Shown here: positions 25,601 through 31,376 of the stretch, piece by piece
Layout of the letters: each line of letters starts with the position of its first letter
Position numbering within the stretch: position 1 is the stretch's first letter
DNA from: an uncultured Lachnospiraceae bacterium
GTDB taxonomy: Bacteria > Bacillota > Clostridia > Lachnospirales > Lachnospiraceae
DNA: 31,376 nucleotides
Assembly: GCA_902476265.1 (NCBI GenBank)
Contig: CABSCP010000050.1
Coordinates: 1-31,376 of the forward strand
Direction of reading: 5' to 3'
Made by a program: the position numbers and the translations under genes
Notes under the pieces: generated by a model
The model's input: the letters and a program-made list of their open reading frames with translations, nothing else
Databases searched by the model: none
What the model was told of the DNA's origin: nothing

Positions 25601-28600
25601 TCCTTTGGGCGGCAGCGTTGTATTTCGGTTCCGGGAAGGAAAGCTTGTACAGCTTGAGGACAACGCAGGACGTAAGATAGAGTATCGTTATGAAAACGGG
25701 CTTTTATCGGATGTGGTGCAGATGGACGGCGGCATAACCCATTATGAGTATTCGACCGACGGCTATTTAATAAGACCTGTTGATCTAAACGGTGTGTGTT
25801 ACCTGGAGAACCGGTATGACGGGGACGGAAGGGTGATATCACAGCGGCAGGAAAACGGGGACATCTATACGCTGGAAACTGATTTACAGCAGAAACGGAC
25901 ATGGGTAGAATACAGCGCGTATCCCGGCAGAATACAGTATGTTTATGACGATTTTCACAGGATCGTACAGATTCTTCATCCGGATGGGAGCGAGGAACGG
26001 TTTGATTATGACGCAGGACATAACCGGATACTGGAAGTGGGCCGACTGGGGGAATGTGTGGAGAAGGCTTATGATAACGCCGGTCATCTGATTAAGGAAA
26101 GCAGACCGGAAGGGCTTGTGAAGGAATACGTATACGATGAAGCAGGGGATCTGACCGCAGTCCTTGATAATGGGGGAAGAGAAAGCCTGTTTACTTACGA
26201 TGCCCGCCATAACCTGACCGTGCGGCAGGAGAAGGTGGCGGAAGACGTCTGGAAAAGACAGGAATATAGCTGGGACCGGATGGGACGGCTGATTACAGAA
26301 AAGGATGGAGAAGGCCATCTGACCCGTTACTGCTATGAGGAGCTGTCAGCTTATCCTTCCGTTATCGTGTATGATGACGGCAGCGAGCAACACTTTGAAT
26401 ATGACGGATTAGGCAGGTGCATGGCCCGGGAGGATGAAACAGGAAGAACGGAATACGGCTATAACCGTGGCGGCCATCGCACCATGGTGCGGGATGGGGA
26501 AGGCAATGAGGCACATTGGCTCTATGACGGTATGGGACGCCGGATGGCCGGTTACAGCCCGCGGCAGTGGAAGGATCGTTCCATGGGCCATACCGCGTAC
26601 CAGTATGATTTTTTAAATAATCTGACCGATACAATTTATCCGGACGGAAGTCATGAGAAGCTGTTTCGGGATGGAATGGGGAATATCACTAAAAAAGTAC
26701 ATCCCAATGCATATGACGAAAAAGAAAAGGACGGAGAGGGTATCTGCTATGATTATGACGGAGAGGGACACCTCCTGCGCGTTCATTATTCCGACGGCGG
26801 TGTGGAACGATTTTTCTATGACGCATCCGGCAATCGCATCCGCCATGTGCTGCCGGAACAGTATCAGGAGGAGACGGATGACGGGGATGGCTTCTCCTAT
26901 ACCTATGACAGAGAAAGCCGCCTGCTCACGGTCACCGGACCGGACGGCTGCCTGCAGGCATCTTATGCCTATGACCTGTGGGGCAACTGCATCTGCCGGA
27001 AGGATGCAAACGGGGGAGAAACCCGTTTTACCTATGACCTGACGGGACAGCCGGTAAAGAAGCTGGAAGCTGTGGGAGCGGCGGAAGAGAAGGAGGATCG
27101 GAGATACCGGCAGACCCTGTATGAATACGATGCCTGCGGCAATAAGATCAGGGAGATCCGCTGCGGGGGCAGCTACCGGGCGGACGGAACCGGAAAAACT
27201 ACGGGCACAGACCTGGTGCTGGCGTTTACTTATGATGCCAGAAACCGGCTGGTGAAAGCAGAGGACGTCCAGGGAGCGAAAATCCTTTACCGGTATGACG
27301 AAAGGGGCAACCGTGTCCTGGAGGAACAGACCATCTGCAACGGAGATGAATTGCAGAATCGGAAGGAAGTGCTGCGCCGCCTGCGGTATTCCTATGACCG
27401 TGCAAGCCGTCTGATCAAAAAAACAGAGCTGATAGACAGCGGCCTGACAGAGGATGCCGGGAAACCGGCGGCCCTGGCGGTGACCTTATATACCAGGGAC
27501 GCAGACGGAAATATCACAGAGATTATGACGCCGGAAGGATACCGGATCAGCAGAAGCTATGATGTAAGGGATCGGCTGGTTTCCGAGCGGGTGGAAGATA
27601 AAGAAAACGGGATAGACCGGACGGCATATTTTTCCTATGACCGCGCCGGAAACCTGATCTGTGTCCGGCAGGAAGGAGCGGACGGAAAACTTCGCAGGAT
27701 CGACTATGATTATGACTTGAAAGACCGCCTGACCCGTCTGGAGGAACTGGACGGGCCTGTTGTGGAAGCAGACTATGACCGGAATGACCGGCTGGCCAGC
27801 CGGAAGAATCTTCTCCCGGCGGAAGAAGAACGGATCAGGAAGGTGCTTTATCACTATGACAGCCTGGGCAACCTGACGGAAAGACGAAAACAGAACGGAA
27901 CCCTGCTGGAAGAAAACCGCTATGACCGCGCCGGAAACCTGGTGGACACCAAAGACGGAGACGGAATCGGCGCGGCATACCGCTACGGCCTGCAGGGGGA
28001 ACAGCGAGAGATCATCACGGCGGAAAGCCGGAAACAGTCCCGCCCAGTCCAGCGTCTCACCTATAATGCCAGAGGGCAGATCACAGGCATTGAGGACGGC
28101 AACGGCGGGAAAACCGCTTACGATCTGGATCACTGGGGCCGAATCACGGCCCTGGTAAATCCGGAGGGCAGCAGGGAAACCTACTCTTATGATCATGCGG
28201 GAAATATCACCGAAACCAGGGATGCCAGAGGAGGCACCATCCGCTACGATTACAACAGCCTGGGAAAAGTCTGTGCCATTATAGACCAGAAGGGGAACCG
28301 GGAAACCTTCCGGTATGACAGGGAAGGCCGCCGGATCGAACACACCGACCGGAACGGCGCCCTGACCCGTACTTTCTATAACGTGGACGGCGCCCCCACC
28401 CTGCAGGTCTGCACAGACAAAGCGGGGAACCGGCAGATTATGGGAACCTGGGAATACGACAGCCTGGGGCATCTGAAAAAGTCCGTGGCGGGAGGCTTCT
28501 GCTATACCTATGAATATCGGGCTGACGGAAAACTGCTGAAAAAGTACAGCAGCGGCAGACCGATTCTTTCCTGTACCTATTTTAAGGACGGAAGCCTAAA

Positions 28601-30188
28601 GAGCCTGACCGATGTGACCGGGAAAACCACCCGGTATGCCTATGATGAAGAAGGCAGACTTGCAAGTTTAAAAGACGGGGAAGGAGATGTGCTGACCGAA
28701 TACCGCTATACAACGGCGGGCAGGCTGAAAGAAATCCGGACATCCTCCGGCATAAATGCGGCCTATGAATACGATAAGGAGGGGAATCTTTCCCGGCTGA
28801 CTTTGAACAGCGGGGATCAGGGAAATTTTTTATATGATACCTGCTTCACCTACGACTTGAACGGCAACCGACTGTCCAGAATGGGGGAAAGGCTGGGAGC
28901 AGAAGGAAGAAAACAAAAGCTTGCCACCAGATATCTTTATGACCTCATGAACCGTCTGACGGAAGAAAACCGGAACGGGGAAGGGGAGAAGTATGCCTAT
29001 GACATAACTGGCAACCGCATCCGGAAAGAACACTTCACAAACCGTGTCATTGACGCTGTGGAAACCTACTGCTACAATGAAAGAAACGAACTGACAGAAT
29101 GGAATCAGGCAGGGAAAAATCATCTCTGTCAGTATGATCTTAACGGGAACCTCTTAAAAGAAAAGGCAGGTGGTGCAGAGAGCGAATACCGTTATGACCT
29201 GCTGAACCGTCAAAGCTATGTGAGAACCCCGGAGGGCAGTATCCAGGAAAACCGCTACGACGGGGAAGGACTGCGGGCAGGAATCACAGAGAACGGGAAA
29301 GAGGCGGTATTCCACTTTCATAACCGGGACATCCTGGCAGAGAGTGACGGAGAAGGAAGGACGGTGAAGCGGCATCTCACCGGCCTTGGCTTATCCTGTA
29401 TCCAGACTTTGGACGATGAGAGATACCACGACATCCACCAGGATGAACAGGGAAGCACGGTTTATGTGACGGGACAGACCGGGACAGTAGAGAACAGCTA
29501 TCTGTATGATGCCTTCGGCAATCTGCTGGAGAGCCGTGAAATCATCCCCAACCGGATGCTGTATACAGGCCAGCAGTATGACCAGGCGGCAGGCCAGTAC
29601 TATTTAAGGGCACGATATTATAATCCTGTAATCGGAAGATTTACACAGGAAGATAACTACCGTGGAGATGGACTGAACCTGTATGTTTACTGTGGGAATA
29701 ATCCGGTGATGTATTATGATCCGGAAGGGCATCTGCGTGATGAATTCATATACAAAAATCCGGAACGGACAATGGCTGAAAAGGCTACGGTGAGTATTGA
29801 GGGGGGAAGTGGAGCTCCAGGTAATAGAAATAGAATCGGCGAAACTGTTCCACCAACTGAAAAGACTTTAGATATGGCACTAGATCCAGAAACATATGCG
29901 AATGAAATCGCAAAAAAATATGGTATTAATTTAAAAGGTTCAGGACAAGACATTACGATTAAATATAATCCTGATTTGCGTCCGGGTGTTTATGGGAGAA
30001 CATTAGGATCAAATCCTAATGTAATAGAAATTGGTCCAGATGCTTTGATGAGTGAAAGTGAATTGGCAAATACAATCGCTCATGAATTAAACCATGCACG
30101 AGATTTTATTAAGGGAGGCTTTGCACCAGAGCCGCCTGCATATGATTCAGGAAATGCATTGGCTGATTACATTAATGGAGGAAGATAG
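22608..30188 (+). CDS. VgrG-Rhs fusion toxin with C-terminal metallopeptidase-like domain
   Basis: The product has 2526 residues, with an AGGAGG ribosome site before the ATG. Residues 1-355 are a VgrG-like hub and OB-fold ('QYEETDWTFLKR' at 149-160). A Ser/Gly/Lys-rich linker (about 356-450) leads to a beta-helix needle (about 451-570). A hydrophobic helical pre-Rhs region follows (about 611-830; 'IINGVLIIGGTLAGLAAIVYS'). The Rhs start domain (DUF6531-like, 'MVGDPILMENG' at 852) precedes a long run of YD repeats forming the shell. The core ends with 'YYLRARYYNPVIGRFTQED' and 'DPEG' at 2371-2374. The last 152 residues are AT-rich in code and hold an HExxH motif ('HELNH', 2492-2496), typical of zinc peptidases. 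A likely third ligand lies in 'APEPPAYDSGNALADYI'. Expected use: the injected toxin cleaves target proteins. Confidence 0.85.
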   Translation: MKLSYHNLNIEIPMEGIICIESIHIIQKLNEHGKLQIKALIEDEKAIELVEQTEDSLTVLVSENSGKRKNIFCGRAGQIYVEKEAGLYYLYMEFWGYTREWDRKLKSRSFCRENETYEQILAKVLSGYGNKEIRDEISGDTKIPGILLQYEETDWTFLKRLASHFSTFLAADNTQPFGKVYFGIPSLNYGAQLANEEYTLLWEKEGYERQQNAEGILKQELMKWRVRSRKVLQLCEQVMLNHVETVVTAVDIYTQSGEPVYEYELSRRKGLLTEKKKNPDIFGMSIPATVKERKGNQVRVHFDIDPSYEEADDVKFFTFAIETSNFYCMPEVGSRVHIYFPGHDENSAIAVHAISMGAEKARGGLMRSAGSSVTEEQSSSPSEASEKGTASRSESRTGAEGNASLLPTQGKKTGGASAAGIVSGAASTAARPSDGIQKGDGRQEKKQQEKDPAHKKFSDPGGSYMELEPGGITFSAGGAAILKLNQPGQLFLRAGTLSILAGANIMARVEKGGTDPEIYIRSRKRMDIEISGGSKLKLDEKADIKSNFIRMDAKEKKAAIPAALDVASQLMAWDAVLRNNYNAGAKAKLDGMAQKELELQKKERNGKSKIINGVLIIGGTLAGLAAIVYSGGTLAAVLVPGSVEFLSLGGVTVGAAATVDGIADIKEGMGDIKRAKNGDLSRSPNMVRDSLFKGNEAQYQNFKFINNLTFQMVTGPATAASQVKLAAKFSSLFSGFKNPDTVRNVVGYGWNIGGTLIEGGYESYQKKGEVTAEDLFTNAVFGLIKGYGTNALYTGGTTGDILNDLKKIGVSVGGGTGFGMLMDYEKNKITESPYIWQESLLENLNANSQAFMVGDPILMENGTFVMTAADLVFPDVAGQIHISRRYFSTDKRSGWMGMGWHFLWESKLCRDGEILHIRLPDGCSAAFIQENGKYRNYNGNGRYTLFFDRTEGKWLIGDLHTHKTYCCDEEGLLTSVTDQNGLAVTLSWREGYPCRLQTPLGGSVVFRFREGKLVQLEDNAGRKIEYRYENGLLSDVVQMDGGITHYEYSTDGYLIRPVDLNGVCYLENRYDGDGRVISQRQENGDIYTLETDLQQKRTWVEYSAYPGRIQYVYDDFHRIVQILHPDGSEERFDYDAGHNRILEVGRLGECVEKAYDNAGHLIKESRPEGLVKEYVYDEAGDLTAVLDNGGRESLFTYDARHNLTVRQEKVAEDVWKRQEYSWDRMGRLITEKDGEGHLTRYCYEELSAYPSVIVYDDGSEQHFEYDGLGRCMAREDETGRTEYGYNRGGHRTMVRDGEGNEAHWLYDGMGRRMAGYSPRQWKDRSMGHTAYQYDFLNNLTDTIYPDGSHEKLFRDGMGNITKKVHPNAYDEKEKDGEGICYDYDGEGHLLRVHYSDGGVERFFYDASGNRIRHVLPEQYQEETDDGDGFSYTYDRESRLLTVTGPDGCLQASYAYDLWGNCICRKDANGGETRFTYDLTGQPVKKLEAVGAAEEKEDRRYRQTLYEYDACGNKIREIRCGGSYRADGTGKTTGTDLVLAFTYDARNRLVKAEDVQGAKILYRYDERGNRVLEEQTICNGDELQNRKEVLRRLRYSYDRASRLIKKTELIDSGLTEDAGKPAALAVTLYTRDADGNITEIMTPEGYRISRSYDVRDRLVSERVEDKENGIDRTAYFSYDRAGNLICVRQEGADGKLRRIDYDYDLKDRLTRLEELDGPVVEADYDRNDRLASRKNLLPAEEERIRKVLYHYDSLGNLTERRKQNGTLLEENRYDRAGNLVDTKDGDGIGAAYRYGLQGEQREIITAESRKQSRPVQRLTYNARGQITGIEDGNGGKTAYDLDHWGRITALVNPEGSRETYSYDHAGNITETRDARGGTIRYDYNSLGKVCAIIDQKGNRETFRYDREGRRIEHTDRNGALTRTFYNVDGAPTLQVCTDKAGNRQIMGTWEYDSLGHLKKSVAGGFCYTYEYRADGKLLKKYSSGRPILSCTYFKDGSLKSLTDVTGKTTRYAYDEEGRLASLKDGEGDVLTEYRYTTAGRLKEIRTSSGINAAYEYDKEGNLSRLTLNSGDQGNFLYDTCFTYDLNGNRLSRMGERLGAEGRKQKLATRYLYDLMNRLTEENRNGEGEKYAYDITGNRIRKEHFTNRVIDAVETYCYNERNELTEWNQAGKNHLCQYDLNGNLLKEKAGGAESEYRYDLLNRQSYVRTPEGSIQENRYDGEGLRAGITENGKEAVFHFHNRDILAESDGEGRTVKRHLTGLGLSCIQTLDDERYHDIHQDEQGSTVYVTGQTGTVENSYLYDAFGNLLESREIIPNRMLYTGQQYDQAAGQYYLRARYYNPVIGRFTQEDNYRGDGLNLYVYCGNNPVMYYDPEGHLRDEFIYKNPERTMAEKATVSIEGGSGAPGNRNRIGETVPPTEKTLDMALDPETYANEIAKKYGINLKGSGQDITIKYNPDLRPGVYGRTLGSNPNVIEIGPDALMSESELANTIAHELNHARDFIKGGFAPEPPAYDSGNALADYINGGR

Positions 30189-30518
30189 ATGTGGATAGAT
30201 AATAATGATAAGATAATGAATATATTGGATAATGTTGAATCTAAAAAAATGGATTACTTTCCAGTAATTTGCCCAATATGTGGAGAAAAGGAGGCTCATC
30301 TATATTTCCATAGATACACAGATGATGATAAAGGTGGAATGTGGACATGGTGCAGTTCATGTAAACATAGCGCACACACCATGTTTAAAATTCCAAAATG
30401 GTGGGCTAATCTTGATATAATAAAATTTGAAGAATTAACAAGTTATCCTGATTTATTAGAAAAGAATAAAGATAAAATAGATGAATGGATTAACGAATTA
30501 TTGCATTCAAAAATTTAG
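30189..30518 (+). CDS. Likely cognate immunity protein (zinc-ribbon, 109 residues)
   Basis: The ATG follows the toxin stop with no spacing, and the ribosome site (GGAGGAAG) lies inside the toxin's last codons, as usual for toxin/immunity pairs. The product has four cysteines in two CxxC pairs (Cys28/Cys31 in 'CPIC' and Cys55/Cys58 in 'CSSC') around an aromatic stretch, a zinc-ribbon arrangement, followed by a helical acidic C-terminus. I recognise no named immunity family. The base composition is AT-rich, like the toxin tip from about 29740, so toxin tip and this gene were probably exchanged as one cassette. A metal-binding immunity protein opposite a metallopeptidase toxin is suggestive, but direct inhibition is only inferred. 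Confidence 0.7.
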   Translation: MWIDNNDKIMNILDNVESKKMDYFPVICPICGEKEAHLYFHRYTDDDKGGMWTWCSSCKHSAHTMFKIPKWWANLDIIKFEELTSYPDLLEKNKDKIDEWINELLHSKI

Positions 30519-30557
30519 TTTTTATTTTCGCCCGGCTTTGCCGGACGATGTCTCCTA

Positions 30558-30582
30558 TCTGGGTGGCATCAAGCCACCCAGA
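30558..30582. repeat. Hairpin repeat, copy 1
   Basis: A perfect 10-bp stem (TCTGGGTGGC with GCCACCCAGA) and a 5-base loop are followed about 15 bases later by TTTTCGACCCT. A smaller CCGGC-TTT-GCCGG stem lies just upstream at 30532-30544. A related stem with the same downstream TTTTCGACCC lies at 30921-30945. The hairpin could also end the operon transcript, but it lacks a T-run. Confidence 0.6.
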
Positions 30583-30920
30583 CTTTAACCAGCACACTTT
30601 TCGACCCTGTTGATTAGCTACATTCTGGACGAAATCCATGGTTTTTCATATCGCCCCAACAAGCCTCCAAAAGCTTGTACTGGTACATTTTTGCAAGAGG
30701 CGGTTTTAAATGGCACACGGGCGGTTACGGTGCGTCACAGGGGCAAGAGAAAGTGCTGGCAGGCAGTTGGACGGATAAGATTTTTATACCATCCTGTGTT
30801 TTTTGCATAAAATCGCAAAAATCCCTTGTAAAACGGTTACTCTCGGATTTGCCACCCGAAAATCCCTTGATTTTGTGAGAAATTTACTTTTTAGGGTGCC
30901 AAAAACCAAAAAATCATAAA

Positions 30921-30945
30921 AGCTGGGTGCCGCCAAGCCACCCGG
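30921..30945. repeat. Hairpin repeat, copy 2
   Basis: The stem GCTGGGTG with CACCCGGC resembles copy 1 and is likewise followed by TTTTTCGACCCT (30951-30962). Two diverged copies about 360 bases apart bracket an AT-rich stretch, suggesting the ends of a small non-autonomous element or successive cassette borders. Confidence 0.5.
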
Positions 30946-31133
30946 CAGGTTATTTTTCGACCCTTGAGATGAAAGCCGTTAGTAAGGAGGCAGTAAGAAA
31001 AACGCAAGGAAAATGAAATTGACTGGCGGAACACTTCCATGGTAAAATGGCGCACACCAGGGGGTTTAAGGGGGATGGAAACACAGCGGAATCCCCACAA
31101 AAAGAACAGACAGCGGATAGACAGAGAAAACAG

Positions 31134-31187
31134 GAACAGCACATACCGCCAATCTCTATCAGGGAGTGGCGGCGTGTGCTGTTCTGC
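31134..31187 (-). terminator. Long-stem terminator for the minus-strand fragment
   Basis: AACAGCACA..CCGCCA (31135-31151) pairs with TGGCGG..TGTGCTGTT (31167-31183), giving about 17 bp with two weak pairs and a loop of about 15 bases. On the minus strand it lies directly behind the stop at 31192-31190 and is followed by a short T-rich stretch. It could serve transcripts of either strand. Confidence 0.55.
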
Positions 31188-31189
31188 TT

Positions 31190-31292
31190 TTAAAGACTAT
31201 TGATTAATTTCATGGCACGAATACCGTCCTTAACACCGCAGGTATAAAGATAAGCGGTTTCTTTGGCAGTGCGTTCTGTAGTCAGATCAAAG
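31190..31292 (-). pseudogene. 3' end of a truncated unknown gene
   Basis: Read on the minus strand, the last 34 codons encode 'DLTTERTAKETAYLYTCGVKDGIRAMKLINSL' (given here in two parts: 'DLTTERTAKETAYLYTC' and 'GVKDGIRAMKLINSL') and end at a TAA followed at once by a terminator-like stem. That looks like a genuine protein C-terminus. Its pattern is reminiscent of short Lachnospiraceae proteins ending in a 'YxxGxxxGxR' helix, but I cannot name the family. Upstream, coding continues into the Rhs-derived copy at 31293, which reads in the other direction, so the gene has been cut by that junction. Confidence 0.4.
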
Positions 31293-31293
31293 A

Positions 31294-31376
31294 ATGCCTA
31301 TGACATAACCGGCAACCGCACCCGGAAAGAACACTTCACAAACCGTGTCATTGACGCTGTGGAAACCTACTGCTAC
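31294..31376 (+). pseudogene. Displaced Rhs core fragment (partial, runs off the window)
   Basis: These 83 bases match 28993-29075 of the VgrG-Rhs gene with two differences (C for T at 31310, synonymous; C for T at 31321, Ile to Thr). They read in the same sense, giving 'AYDITGNRTRKEHFTNRV'. There is no start codon or ribosome site at the junction, so this is the 5' edge of an orphan Rhs core/tip cassette. It should continue to the right through the conserved core into a different toxin tip. Such silent cassettes can exchange with the main gene by recombination across the identical core. Confidence 0.85.

Larger units (their letters stand above)
30519..31189. other. Repeat-rich debris downstream of the Rhs cassette
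   Basis: This 670-base stretch has no gene I can support. Two short plus-strand frames (30610-30810, 30675-30878) overlap each other in different frames and have no ribosome sites; I regard them as part of dispersed repeat sequence. The region contains two related hairpin elements and a short frame beginning 'MKAVSKEAVRKTQGK' near 30969 that ends after about 15 codons. Such material is usual behind Rhs cassettes, where insertion and exchange repeatedly occur. Confidence 0.5.

Noticed and set aside
27486..28472. 328-codon open frame on the minus strand opposite the Rhs gene
   Set aside because: It lies wholly within the YD-repeat coding region. It is explained by the GC-rich codon use of the plus-strand repeats and has no ribosome site or family resemblance.
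25000..29700. YD-repeat region considered as a DNA tandem-repeat or CRISPR-like array
   Set aside because: Periodicity is at protein level (Tyr-Asp motifs) with diverged DNA; there are no identical direct repeats with regular spacers. No CRISPR array, tRNA or rRNA was seen anywhere in the window.
2023..30518. Interpretation as an ordinary prophage tail cluster
   Set aside because: No capsid, terminase, portal, tape-measure, integrase or lysis gene is visible, and FHA, PP2C-like, PAAR-like and Rhs genes point to an injection system used by the host.
30610..30878. Two short plus-strand frames downstream of the immunity gene
   Set aside because: They overlap in different frames, have no ribosome sites, and sit in repeat debris.

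Overview
The window looks like a chromosomal segment from a low-to-mid GC, Gram-positive gut Clostridia (Lachnospiraceae-type). This rests on strong AGGAGG-like ribosome sites, an AgrB-family gene, Rpn-type 'MCNLS' tail remnants and Lachnospiraceae-like dispersed hairpin repeats. It is a family-level impression, not a species call.

Layout. Positions 1-2000 are a degraded border. They hold a short C-terminal remnant of an Rpn/PD-(D/E)XK-type protein, a cluster of hairpins and terminators, a minus-strand agrB-like gene with no visible agrD, and about 550 bases with no supported gene. From about 1950 a palindromic promoter region precedes one very long plus-strand gene run (2023-30518). Its gaps are mostly 0-100 bases, with several ATGA or zero-base junctions, so it reads as a single operon.

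The operon encodes what looks like a type VI-secretion-like contractile injection machine in a monoderm bacterium. In order: a membrane-anchored von Willebrand A protein; a large contractile-sheath protein that resembles TssB and TssC fused; two paralogous Hcp-like tube proteins; a J-domain protein; two FHA proteins; two divergent PP2C-like membrane proteins; an Hsp70/actin-fold ATPase with a long extra N-terminus; four poorly conserved probable baseplate, adaptor or chaperone proteins; two VgrG-like spikes; a pentapeptide-repeat protein; an Imm11-like protein; a DUF4280 PAAR-like tip; a 2526-residue VgrG-Rhs fusion ending in an HExxH metallopeptidase-like toxin; and a small zinc-ribbon protein that is the likely cognate immunity protein. 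No ClpV-type ATPase, TssJLM membrane complex, TssE/gp25 homologue or Ser/Thr kinase is visible here. The Hsp70 plus J-protein pair inside the machine operon, and the VWA membrane protein, are the best candidates for filling the missing roles.

Working model (inference). The sheath contracts and drives the tube, capped by VgrG-like spikes and the PAAR-like tip, out of the cell. The VgrG-Rhs fusion carries its toxin within the Rhs shell on the spike. The FHA and PP2C-like proteins form a phosphorylation-responsive control module, and the Hsp70/J pair assembles or recycles the machine.

The right end (30519-31376) is mobile-element debris: paired hairpin repeats, the 3' end of a broken minus-strand gene, and at 31294-31376 a near-identical copy of 83 bases of the Rhs gene. 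That copy is the start of a displaced Rhs cassette running out of the window.
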